From Aquitalea magnusonii (lineage in GTDB: Bacteria > Pseudomonadota > Gammaproteobacteria > Burkholderiales > Chromobacteriaceae): a stretch of DNA of 64,000 bases. Shown piece after piece: positions 9,628-17,668 of this stretch (the first letter of the stretch is position 1; each line of letters begins with the position of its first letter). Location: assembly GCF_003202035.1 (NCBI RefSeq), contig NZ_QJKC01000001.1:285406-349405 (forward strand), in the 5' to 3' direction. The notes under the pieces are model-generated. The model made no database searches and had not been told where the DNA came from. It saw only the letters and a program-made list of their open reading frames with translations. The position numbers and the translations under genes were made by a program.

Positions 9628-10617
9628 TTACGCCGTCATTACAGGAAAGAAGGTCAAGACCACCTTGCCCAGATTGGCATTGGCTTCCATGTGGGCATGT
9701 GCCTCCGCCGCCTGCTGCCAGGGGTAGCTGCTGTCCAGGGTCAGTTGCAGCTGTCCGGCCTGCAGGGCTGGCAGGATTTCCCGCTCCAGCGCCTGCGCCA
9801 GCACGGCCTTGGCCGCCAGCGGCTGGGAACGCAGGGTGGAGCCGATCAGCGACAGACGCTTGACCAGCAGCAGGCCCAGATTGAGTTCGCTCTTGCTGCC
9901 ACCCATCAGGCCGATATTCACCAGCCGGCCATCCTGCTTCAGGCTGGCCATGTTTTCTGCCAGATAAGATGCGCCGACCGGGTCGAGAATCATGTCCACC
10001 CCGCCCCACTCCTTGACCTGGGCCGAGAAGGCCGGCAACTGCTTGTAATTGAAGACCTGTTCCGCCCCCAGTCGCTGACAGAAGGCCAGCTTGTCCGCAC
10101 TGCCGGCACTGGCAAAGGGATGCGCCCCCAGCCAGCGCGCCAGCTGGATGGCCGTGGCACCGACACCGCTGGCGCCGGCATGGATCAGCACCTTATCCCC
10201 GGCCTGCACCTTGCCGACCTGCACCAGGTTCAGCCAGGCAGTCATCCACACCTCGGGCAGGCTGGCCGCCTCCACCCAGGACATGGCATCCGGCTTGGCA
10301 ATGGCCAGCGCCTCGTCCAGCACCGCATATTCGGCATAGCCGCCACCGGCGATCAGGCCGAATACCGCATCGCCTTCGCGAAAGCGGCTGCCGGCATCAG
10401 CCTCGACCACCACCCCGGCCACTTCCAGCCCCAGGATATTGCTGGCGCCGGGCGGCGGCGGATAATGCCCGCTGCGCTGCACGATATCGGCCCGATTCAC
10501 CCCGGCGGCCATCACCTGCAGCAGCAGCTGGCCGGCCTGGCGCTGCGGCCTGGCGGTCTCCCCCGGATAAAGGGTGTCAGCAGCACCCGGTGCGCTTTGT
10601 AAAATCGCCTGCATCAT
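9628..10617 (-). CDS. NAD(P)H:quinone oxidoreductase, zeta-crystallin/PIG3 type
   Basis: Medium-chain dehydrogenase/reductase of 329 residues, likely a cytosolic NADPH-dependent one-electron quinone reductase of the PIG3 branch. The N-terminal GroES-like domain has the family's GVNRADIVQRSGHYPPPPG. The cofactor-binding domain has GASGVGATAIQLARWLGA near residue 150. The catalytic zinc cysteine and histidine of true alcohol dehydrogenases are absent, as expected for the quinone reductase group. Tandem ATG codons at 10617 and 10614 are both possible starts. It diverges from ccoI with about 105 bases between; no functional link is evident. Confidence 0.88.
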   Translation of the reverse strand: MMQAILQSAPGAADTLYPGETARPQRQAGQLLLQVMAAGVNRADIVQRSGHYPPPPGASNILGLEVAGVVVEADAGSRFREGDAVFGLIAGGGYAEYAVLDEALAIAKPDAMSWVEAASLPEVWMTAWLNLVQVGKVQAGDKVLIHAGASGVGATAIQLARWLGAHPFASAGSADKLAFCQRLGAEQVFNYKQLPAFSAQVKEWGGVDMILDPVGASYLAENMASLKQDGRLVNIGLMGGSKSELNLGLLLVKRLSLIGSTLRSQPLAAKAVLAQALEREILPALQAGQLQLTLDSSYPWQQAAEAHAHMEANANLGKVVLTFFPVMTA

Positions 10618-10674
10618 CTTGCTTTGCCTTTCCTTGCACTGCCTGCTCTTTAGCGAATTTCACCCGTCATGAAA

Positions 10675-10688
10675 CTGAGCCAGATCAA
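10675..10688 (+). promoter_or_regulatory. Possible FNR/Anr box upstream of ccoI
   Basis: CTGAG-CCAG-ATCAA compared with the FNR consensus TTGAT-N4-ATCAA: the right half is perfect and the left half matches 3 of 5 bases. It ends 35 bases before the ccoI start. Genes for cbb3 oxidase assembly are commonly under FNR control, which makes the site plausible but not proven. Confidence 0.35.
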
Positions 10689-10723
10689 GCAATGCGTCCG
10701 AGTATTGTTTACAATGGCGCGCC

Positions 10724-13159
10724 ATGACTGATCACTGCTTCCATTGCGGCCTGCCCGTTCCCGAGAATGTCGATTTTCCGGTGCGTTATCGCGAAAAAAC
10801 CGAAGCCACCTGTTGCGCCGGCTGCCAGGCGGTGGCGCAGACCATCATCGACTCCGGGCTGTCCGACTACTACGCTCACCGCACGCAGGGCGCGCGCCAG
10901 GGCGAGGTATTGCCGGCCGATATTTTGCAGCAGATTCAGCTGTACGACTCGGAAGAATTGCAGAAAAGCTTTGTCCATGTCACGAGCGGACAAACGCGTG
11001 AAGCGGCGCTGATGCTGGAAGGCATCACCTGCGCCGCCTGTGTCTGGCTGAACGAGCAGCACATCCGCCAGTTGCCGGGCGTGCTGGCCGTGGACATCAA
11101 CTATACCAGCCACCGCGCACGGGTCAGCTGGGACAACAGCCGCATCCGGCTGTCGCAGATCCTGCAGGCCATCACGGCCATCGGCTATCGCGCCCATCCT
11201 TATGATGCCGAACGCCAGGAAGCGCTGGCACAGAAGCAGCGCAAGCAGGCCATCAGCCGGCTATGGGCGGCCGGCCTGTCGATGATGCAGGTGATGATGT
11301 ATGCCGTGCCGGTATACCTGGCGCCGGATGGCGACATCGACCCGGACTTCCTGTGGCTGCTGCACTGGGCCAGCCTGATCCTGACGCTGCCGGTGATGCT
11401 GTACTCCGCCGTGCCCTTCTACCAGAACACCTGGCGCGACCTGAAAACCGGCCGCGTCGGCATGGATACGCCGGTCACCATCGGCATTTTCACCGCCTTT
11501 TTCGCCAGCCTGTGGGCGTTGATCAACAAGATTCCGCACGGCGTGTATTTCGACTCGGTATCGATGTTCGTCTTTTTGCTGCTGGGCGGGCGCTATCTGG
11601 AAAGCATTGCCCGGCGCAAGGCCGGCGAGGCCACCGAAAGCCTGGTACGGCTGATACCGGCCTTTGCCCACCGCGCCAATGACTGGCCGGCCAGCCGCGA
11701 CACGGTGGAAACCACGGTAGCCATGCTCAATCCCGGCGATGTGATTCTGGTGAAGCCGGGCGAAACCATTCCCGGCGATGGTCTGGTGCTGGATGGTCAT
11801 AGCGCGGCGAATGAGGCGCTGATCAGCGGCGAGAGCCGCCCGGTCAGCAAGCAAGCCGGCGACGCCGTGGTGGCCGGCAGCGTCAATACCAGCAGCCCGC
11901 TGTTTGTCCGCATCAGCCAGACTGGCCAGGAAACCCGGCTGGCCGGCATTGTGCGGCTGCTGGACAAGGCGCTGGCGGAAAAGCCGCGCCTGGCCGTGGC
12001 GGCCGACCGCTTTGCCAGCTGGTTTGTCGCCCTGCTGCTGCTGGCGGCTGCCGGCAGCTATATCGCCTGGCACTTTATCGAGCCGGCCCGTGCGCTGTGG
12101 ATCATGGTGGCGGTGCTGGTGATCTCCTGCCCGTGCGCGCTGTCACTGGCCACGCCGGCCGCGCTGACCGCCGCTACCGGCCACCTGGCCGCGCTGGGCG
12201 TGCTGACCACGCGCGGCCATGCCCTGGAAACCCTGGCCAAGGTCAGTGACGCCGTGTTTGACAAGACCGGCACCCTGACCCATGGCGACATGCGCCTGCG
12301 CGCGCAGCAGACACTGGCCGGGCTGGACGATGCCGCCACGCTGGCCATCGCCGCCGCACTGGAGCAGGCATCGGAGCACCCGGTGGCACAGGCACTGAAA
12401 CTGGCGGCAGCCGACCTGCCGCTACCGGCCACCGAACGGCTGGACAGCACGCCGGGCAAGGGCGTGGAAGGGGTCATCGCCGGCCAGAGCTGGCGGCTGG
12501 GTTCGGCCGAATTCATCAATGAGTGGCTGGCAACGCCGCTTGTGCTGGCGCAGGACTGGCATGCCGACTGCACCCTGGTGGTGCTGGCAAACCGGCAGGC
12601 CGCGCAGGCGGTATTCGCCATCGGCGACACCGTGCGCGATGATGCCGCCGCCATGGTGCAGGCCCTGCGCCAGCGTGGCATTGCCATTCACCTGCTCAGT
12701 GGCGATGGCGCGGGTGCCGTGCACAGCCTGGCCGACAGCCTGGGCATAAGCGACTGGCATGCCCGTGCCACGCCAGAAGACAAGCTGGCTTTTGTCGGCC
12801 AGTTGCAGCAGGCCGGCAAGCGGGTGCTGATGGTGGGCGATGGCATCAATGATGCGCCGGTACTGGCGCGCGCCGATGTGTCGCTGGCCATGGGTGGCGG
12901 CACCGACGTTGCCCGCGCCAGCGGCGACATGGTGCTGATGGGAGACCAGCTGGCGCTGATTCCGACAGCCCTGTCGCTGGCACGCAAGACACTGGCAGTA
13001 ATCAGGCAAAACCTGTGGTGGGCAGCCGGGTATAATCTGCTGGCGCTGCCCCTGGCCATGACCGGCCACGTCACTCCGTGGCTGGCCAGCCTGGGGATGG
13101 CCGCCAGCTCGCTCATCGTGGTGAGCAATGCCCTGCGACTCGTCAAACGGAAATCCTGA
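10724..13159 (+). CDS. ccoI: Copper-transporting P-type ATPase CcoI/FixI
   Basis: P1B-type ATPase that exports Cu+ to the periplasm for assembly of cbb3 cytochrome oxidase. The 811 residues begin with the Cys-rich domain typical of FixI/CcoI (CFHCG, then CCAGC), followed by an HMA domain with GITCAACV. The membrane CPC motif (VISCPCALSLATP), the phosphorylation site DKTGTLTHG, EHPVAQAL and the hinge VGDGINDAP are all present. The Cys-rich N-terminus and the ccoS gene that overlaps its stop (TGATG) separate it from detoxifying CopA. The oxidase genes ccoNOQP are not in this window. Confidence 0.94.
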   Translation: MTDHCFHCGLPVPENVDFPVRYREKTEATCCAGCQAVAQTIIDSGLSDYYAHRTQGARQGEVLPADILQQIQLYDSEELQKSFVHVTSGQTREAALMLEGITCAACVWLNEQHIRQLPGVLAVDINYTSHRARVSWDNSRIRLSQILQAITAIGYRAHPYDAERQEALAQKQRKQAISRLWAAGLSMMQVMMYAVPVYLAPDGDIDPDFLWLLHWASLILTLPVMLYSAVPFYQNTWRDLKTGRVGMDTPVTIGIFTAFFASLWALINKIPHGVYFDSVSMFVFLLLGGRYLESIARRKAGEATESLVRLIPAFAHRANDWPASRDTVETTVAMLNPGDVILVKPGETIPGDGLVLDGHSAANEALISGESRPVSKQAGDAVVAGSVNTSSPLFVRISQTGQETRLAGIVRLLDKALAEKPRLAVAADRFASWFVALLLLAAAGSYIAWHFIEPARALWIMVAVLVISCPCALSLATPAALTAATGHLAALGVLTTRGHALETLAKVSDAVFDKTGTLTHGDMRLRAQQTLAGLDDAATLAIAAALEQASEHPVAQALKLAAADLPLPATERLDSTPGKGVEGVIAGQSWRLGSAEFINEWLATPLVLAQDWHADCTLVVLANRQAAQAVFAIGDTVRDDAAAMVQALRQRGIAIHLLSGDGAGAVHSLADSLGISDWHARATPEDKLAFVGQLQQAGKRVLMVGDGINDAPVLARADVSLAMGGGTDVARASGDMVLMGDQLALIPTALSLARKTLAVIRQNLWWAAGYNLLALPLAMTGHVTPWLASLGMAASSLIVVSNALRLVKRKS

Positions 13160-13377
13160 TGGAAAGTCTTTACCTGCTCATCCCGCTCAGCATCGTGCTG
13201 GCTTTTGTCATCGCCGTGGTGTTCTGGTGGGCCACCCGCTCCGGTCAGTTTGACGACATGGAAGGCCCGGCCCACCGCATCCTGATGGACGACGACCGTC
13301 CGGCACAGCAAAAGGCCGAGGCTGGCACCGCCGGCACCACGGAAAAGCCGGCCGCATCCAGGGTGGAGCAAGGCTGA
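13159..13377 (+). CDS. ccoS: cbb3-type cytochrome oxidase assembly protein CcoS
   Basis: A 72-residue protein with one N-terminal membrane helix (about residues 5-26, LLIPLSIVLAFVIAVVFWW), then GQFDDMEGP, the CcoS signature, and a variable hydrophilic tail. CcoS is needed to insert haem and copper into cbb3 oxidase. The ATG overlaps the ccoI stop in TGATG, indicating translational coupling. This gives the true start; a longer upstream in-frame extension would lie inside ccoI. Confidence 0.92.
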   Translation: MESLYLLIPLSIVLAFVIAVVFWWATRSGQFDDMEGPAHRILMDDDRPAQQKAEAGTAGTTEKPAASRVEQG

Positions 13378-13432
13378 CAGGCCGTTTCGGATCAGTTAGC
13401 ATGCCTTTCCCGCCTTTTCGTGCTGACACACC

Positions 13433-14749
13433 GTGAAAACAGACTTCAGTTTCTTTGGCTCCCGCCGCTTTCTGCCCTTGTTCGGCACGCAATTCCTGGG
13501 CGCATTCAATGACAATCTGCTGAAAACCGCCATCGTGGTGCTGATCAGCTACCATGGCCTCAGCCTGAACGGCCTGTCCCCGGAACTGCTGGTGAATATG
13601 GCGGCCGGGGTGTTCATCCTGCCCTTTTTCCTGTTCTCCGCCACCGCCGGCAAGATTTCCGAACGCTTCGACAAGGCCGTCATCGCCCGCTGGATCAAGC
13701 TGGCCGAAATCGGCATCATGCTGCTGGCTGGCGCTGGCTTCTTTATGCACAGTGCCGGCCTGCTGATGTCGGCGCTGTTCCTGATGGGCTGCCATTCGGC
13801 GTTTTTTGGCCCGCTCAAGTATTCGGTACTGCCGCAATACCTGGACGAACACGAGCTGGTGGGCGGCAATGGCATGATCGAGATGGGTACTTTCCTGGCC
13901 ATCCTGATCGGCCAGATCATCGGCAGCCTGATGACCCAGGGCGGCCCGTGGCTCACCGTCGGCCTGTTGCTGGGCACCGCCGTGTGCGGCTGGCTGTTCA
14001 GCCGCCGCATGCCGGCAGCGCCGCCCGGTGCGCCGCATCTGAAACTGTCCTTCAATTTCATCGGCGACTCGGTGCGGCTGGTCGGCCAGGCCTGGCGCAT
14101 TCGCGATGTACGCAGCGCCATTCTCGGCATTTCCTGGTTCTGGCTGATGGGCGCGGTCTACACCACCCAGCTGCCCACCTTTACCCGCCTGCACCTGGGC
14201 GGCAATGCCGATGTCTACACCGTGATGCTGGCCCTGTTTTCCATCGGCATCGGCCTGGGTTCGGTGATCTGCGCCAAGCTGTCGCACGGTCAGTTGCAGC
14301 TTGGGCTGGTGTTGCTGGGCAGCGCCGGCATGACGCTGTTTGGCGGTGATCTGGCACTGGGTGCCATGTCGCATTACCACGGCACCCTGCTGACGCTGCC
14401 GGATTTCCTTGGCCAGCTCAGCAGCTGGCGCCATATGCTGGATGTGGCCATGCTGGGTTTCTTTGGTGGCTTCTTTACCGTGCCGCTATATACCTGGCTG
14501 CAGCTATCCAGCCCGGACAGCTTCCGCTCGCAGGCCATTGCCGCCAACAACATCATCAATGGCTTCTACATGGTGGCCGCTGCGCTGGCCAGCGTGCTGG
14601 TACTCAGGCAGTTCGACAATATTTCCTACCTGCTGCTGGGCACTGCCGTGCTGAACATCCTCGCCACCGCCCACTTGCTGCTGGAGGCTCCCATCATCTG
14701 GCAGCAGCGCAGCCACTGGCTGAAAACCCTGCTGGAAGATCGCCGCTAG
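13433..14749 (+). CDS. MFS transporter, lysophospholipid-transporter (LplT) type
   Basis: Inner-membrane major-facilitator protein of 438 residues with about 12 hydrophobic segments. The start FLPLFGTQFLGAFNDNLLKTAIV matches the LplT group in which N-D-N-L is conserved. LplT flips lysophospholipids inward for reacylation by Aas. No acyltransferase is fused or adjacent, so the partner would be elsewhere. The start is GTG at 13433; no ATG gives the conserved N-terminus. It follows ccoS by 55 bases without a terminator, so readthrough from ccoIS is possible. Confidence 0.82.
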   Translation: MKTDFSFFGSRRFLPLFGTQFLGAFNDNLLKTAIVVLISYHGLSLNGLSPELLVNMAAGVFILPFFLFSATAGKISERFDKAVIARWIKLAEIGIMLLAGAGFFMHSAGLLMSALFLMGCHSAFFGPLKYSVLPQYLDEHELVGGNGMIEMGTFLAILIGQIIGSLMTQGGPWLTVGLLLGTAVCGWLFSRRMPAAPPGAPHLKLSFNFIGDSVRLVGQAWRIRDVRSAILGISWFWLMGAVYTTQLPTFTRLHLGGNADVYTVMLALFSIGIGLGSVICAKLSHGQLQLGLVLLGSAGMTLFGGDLALGAMSHYHGTLLTLPDFLGQLSSWRHMLDVAMLGFFGGFFTVPLYTWLQLSSPDSFRSQAIAANNIINGFYMVAAALASVLVLRQFDNISYLLLGTAVLNILATAHLLLEAPIIWQQRSHWLKTLLEDRR

Positions 14750-14806
14750 CGGCAGATGGCCGGCACCGGCTGCTGCGCCATGCTTCCCTGACGCAAGGCA
14801 GGACGC

Positions 14807-14983
14807 AAAAAAAGACCGGCCACCACGGGGTGGGGCCGGTCACAAGAGCATTCGGTGGCGTCAAGGCCCGAAACCACCGAAAGCGGGAGGGTCGCCAACA
14901 GGCGTCAGGTGTTGATTGCCTGTTAACGGCAGGAGAGGTTCCGCAAGCAGAACCAGCCCCTGTGGTGCTGAGTGTCAGTCAGT
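14807..14983 (-). ncRNA. Candidate small RNA with its own promoter and terminator
   Basis: In this 311-base gap the minus strand has a -35 TTGGAC (15014-15019) and a -10 CACAAT (14990-14995) 18 bases apart. Three stems follow: GGTTC/GAACC (14937-14954), AACAGGC/GCCTGTT (14897-14924) and TTCGGTGG/CCACCGAA (14851-14881). The end is a strong terminator, GACCGGCC paired with GGCCGGTC (14814-14841), then seven T. A transcript of about 177 bases is predicted. It does not resemble 6S, tmRNA or RNase P RNA. The terminator could instead end readthrough from the minus-strand GGDEF/EAL gene. Confidence 0.38.
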
Positions 14984-15060
14984 GGCGCCATTGTGCCGGC
15001 CCCGGCATTATTCGTCCAATTGATTGAAGTTAGATTTTCAATATAAATTCTCTATCAAGC

Positions 15061-15471
15061 ATGCCAGACTCCCCCCTGCCGCTGCGCGGCCTGCACCATG
15101 TCGCGCTGATTACTGCCGACTATCCCCGTGCCCGCGACTTTTACCACCGCATTCTCGGCCTGCCCATCATTAGCGAGAGCTGGCGTGCCGAGCGCCAGTC
15201 GTGGAAGCTGAACCTGCAATTGCCGGATGGCAGCCAGCTGGAGTTGTTCAGTTTTCCCGCAGCGCCGCCGCGGCTCAGCCGGCCGGAAGCCTGCGGTCTG
15301 CGCCATCTGGCCTTGAGTACGGATGATGTGGAGGGTGTGCGGGCGCTGCTGCTGCGTCAGCAAGTCGCCTGCGAGGAAATCCGCCTGGATGAGCTGACCG
15401 GTCAGCGCTTTTTCTTTTGCCAGGATCCGGATCAGCTGCCGATCGAGTTTTACGAAATCGCCAGTGGCTAG
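15061..15471 (+). CDS. VOC-family metalloprotein, YaeR/GloA2-like
   Basis: Small (136 residues) glyoxalase-fold protein with two beta-alpha-beta-beta-beta units. Candidate metal ligands are present at the usual places: His in GLHHVAL, Glu in SQLELFSF, His in GLRHLALS and Glu in PIEFYE. The YaeR group is cytosolic and its substrate is unknown; true lactoylglutathione lyase activity is not assured. Its last four bases overlap the convergent GGDEF/EAL gene. There is no strong ribosome binding site before the ATG, so the exact start is less certain. Confidence 0.82.
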   Translation: MPDSPLPLRGLHHVALITADYPRARDFYHRILGLPIISESWRAERQSWKLNLQLPDGSQLELFSFPAAPPRLSRPEACGLRHLALSTDDVEGVRALLLRQQVACEEIRLDELTGQRFFFCQDPDQLPIEFYEIASG

Positions 15472-17558
15472 TCATTGCCGCCAGCGGCCACTCGGCACTG
15501 GCTGCTGCGAATGAAATCGATAAAGTCCTGGCGTGGCATGGGCCGGGCAAACAGATAGCCCTGGGCATAGTCGCAGCCCGCTTCCAGCAGCAGCTGGCGC
15601 TGCGCCTCGGTCTCCACTCCTTCGGCAATCACCCGCATGCCCAGCTTGTGGGCCATGGCGATGACGGCTTCGGCAATGGCGTGGTCAGTATTATCGCGGG
15701 CCAGGCCGGCGATAAAGCTGCGGTCTATCTTCAGATAATCGATATTGAATTTTTTCAGATAGGACATGGCCGAGTAGCCGGTGCCAAAGTCGTCGATGCT
15801 GACTTCCACCCCGGCCTGGTGAAAGCCCAGCAGGGTATTGACCACCAGCGGCCGCTCGTCCAGCAGCAAGCCTTCGGTGATTTCCACCGCCAGACAGCCC
15901 GCTGGCAGCTGCCGCGCGGCTATTTCCTGCAGCCAGTGGCGGCAGTCGCCACTGATGAACTGACGGGGTGAGATATTGATGCTGACCTGCCCTCCAGGCC
16001 AAGCCTCCAGTAGTTCCAGCGTCTGCTGGAACACCAGATTGCCGATATCGCCGATCATGCCGATTTCCTCGGCCACCGCGATGAAATCGCCAGGCAACAG
16101 CACCCCCTGCTCGGGATGGCGCCAGCGCAGCAGGGCTTCCGCCTTGACCGCCCGGCCGCTGTCCAGCGCGATGATCGGCTGGTAATACGCTTCAAAATGG
16201 TTGTCGCGCAGCGCATGGCGCAGGCTGTTGCCCACTTGCTGCCGGCGTTGTGCCTCGACCTGCAAGGATGGCGTGAAAAAGCTGAAACCATTGCGCCCGG
16301 CCGCCTTGGCGGCATACATGGCCTGATCGGCAAAGCTGACCAGGGTTTCCAGCTGCGTGCTGTCATCCGGACACAGTGCAATGCCGATGCTGGCCGAGAC
16401 ATAAACCTGATTGCTGCCCAGCAGGAAAGGCAGGCCCAGCAGGCGGATGATTTTGCCGGCCACCAGCGCGGCGGCCTGGGCGTCGCTGATGTCGGGCAGG
16501 ATGACCACGAATTCATCCCCGCCCTGGCGCGAAACCGTGTCACTACTGCGCACCACCGCACGGATGCGCTCGGCCGCCTGTTTCAGCAACTGGTCACCCA
16601 TGAGGTGACCCAGGGTGTCGTTGACTTCCTTGAAGCGGTCCAGATCGATAAACAGCAGCGCCAGATTGCTGTTCTTGCGGCGCGCCCGCTCCAGTTCTTT
16701 GGCCAGACTGTCACGCAACAGCCGCAAATTGGGCAGGCCGGTCAGGGCGTCGTAGTTGGCCTCGTGCCAGATGGCCTGCTCCATGCGCTTGCGTTCACTG
16801 ATATCCAGCATCAGGCCGACCAGCCCGCCCAGGCTGCCGTCGGCCTTGTCGAAGGTCGCCTTGTAGAACATCACCTCATGCCGGCTGCCATCGCCATACA
16901 CCACCTGGGTTTCGTATACCTGGGTGCCGCGGTCGTCAAACAGCGCCTGGTCTGCTGCCTGGTAGCGGGCGGCCAGGTCGGGCGGGGATATATCGAATAC
17001 GGTACGGCCGATCAGCTCGCTGCGCGCCTTGCCCAGATATTGCTCGAAGGCGCTGTTGCAGCCGATGTAGCGGCCGGTTTCGTCCTTGTAGAACACCGGA
17101 TTGGGAATGGTATCGATCAGACGGGTGATGAATTGCAGCTGATCCTGGACCGCGCGCTCCGCCGCCGTGCGTTCGGACACATCCAGCAGCATGCCGATGA
17201 TGGCCGGACGCGCGCCAAAGCGGGTACTGACGCCAAACACCTCCACATCCAGCTCGCTGCCGTCCTGCCGCACCCCGCGGAAAGCATAGTGGCTGCTGTG
17301 GCTGTCGCCTTCGATGCGGCGATGGATTTCCCGGCGCACCATGTCATGGTCGCGCGGGGCGGTCAGCTCACGCGGCCCCATGCCGCTGCACAGTTGCTGC
17401 TGGCTGTAGCCGAACAGCTCGGCCAGCCGGGGATTGACGAAGACGAAGCGGTCGTCCTGAATGACGTACACCCCGATCAGGGCATTGCTGCACAGCCCCA
17501 ACAGCAAAGGCCCTGCCTCGTGCAGCAGCCCGTCCAGCGCAGATACGGTCTGGTTCAT
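15468..17558 (-). CDS. PAS-PAS-GGDEF-EAL c-di-GMP enzyme
   Basis: Cytosolic bifunctional-type c-di-GMP protein of 696 residues with no membrane segments. Order: PAS (about 20-130), PAS (about 143-257), GGDEF (about 265-430), EAL (about 440-690). The diguanylate cyclase signature GGDEF is intact at 346-350 and is preceded by the product-inhibition site RSSD at 337-340. The EAL signature EALLRW is intact at 474-479, and later DDFGTGYS and KIDRSFI motifs are conserved. Both activities are therefore possible; the net direction cannot be read from sequence. It is a single gene facing the VOC gene, with stop codons overlapping by 4 bases. Confidence 0.93.
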   Translation of the reverse strand: MNQTVSALDGLLHEAGPLLLGLCSNALIGVYVIQDDRFVFVNPRLAELFGYSQQQLCSGMGPRELTAPRDHDMVRREIHRRIEGDSHSSHYAFRGVRQDGSELDVEVFGVSTRFGARPAIIGMLLDVSERTAAERAVQDQLQFITRLIDTIPNPVFYKDETGRYIGCNSAFEQYLGKARSELIGRTVFDISPPDLAARYQAADQALFDDRGTQVYETQVVYGDGSRHEVMFYKATFDKADGSLGGLVGLMLDISERKRMEQAIWHEANYDALTGLPNLRLLRDSLAKELERARRKNSNLALLFIDLDRFKEVNDTLGHLMGDQLLKQAAERIRAVVRSSDTVSRQGGDEFVVILPDISDAQAAALVAGKIIRLLGLPFLLGSNQVYVSASIGIALCPDDSTQLETLVSFADQAMYAAKAAGRNGFSFFTPSLQVEAQRRQQVGNSLRHALRDNHFEAYYQPIIALDSGRAVKAEALLRWRHPEQGVLLPGDFIAVAEEIGMIGDIGNLVFQQTLELLEAWPGGQVSINISPRQFISGDCRHWLQEIAARQLPAGCLAVEITEGLLLDERPLVVNTLLGFHQAGVEVSIDDFGTGYSAMSYLKKFNIDYLKIDRSFIAGLARDNTDHAIAEAVIAMAHKLGMRVIAEGVETEAQRQLLLEAGCDYAQGYLFARPMPRQDFIDFIRSSQCRVAAGGND

Positions 17559-17668
17559 GATGTCGGCTAGTCCCCGGCGCCGGCGGTGTTGCTCACCGCC
17601 CTGTTTTGTTTATAGCGCCCAGAATACCCTAGCCGGCAACAATCCGCCCGGCTTACGGTCAGGCCGTG

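Noticed and set aside
9172-10602. Long plus-strand frame across the end of an unknown gene and antisense to the quinone reductase
   Set aside because: The quinone reductase on the minus strand is a full-length family member; the frame has no recognisable domain.
14750-15060. tmRNA, RNase P RNA or 6S RNA in this gap
   Set aside because: None of their conserved sequence blocks could be found on either strand.
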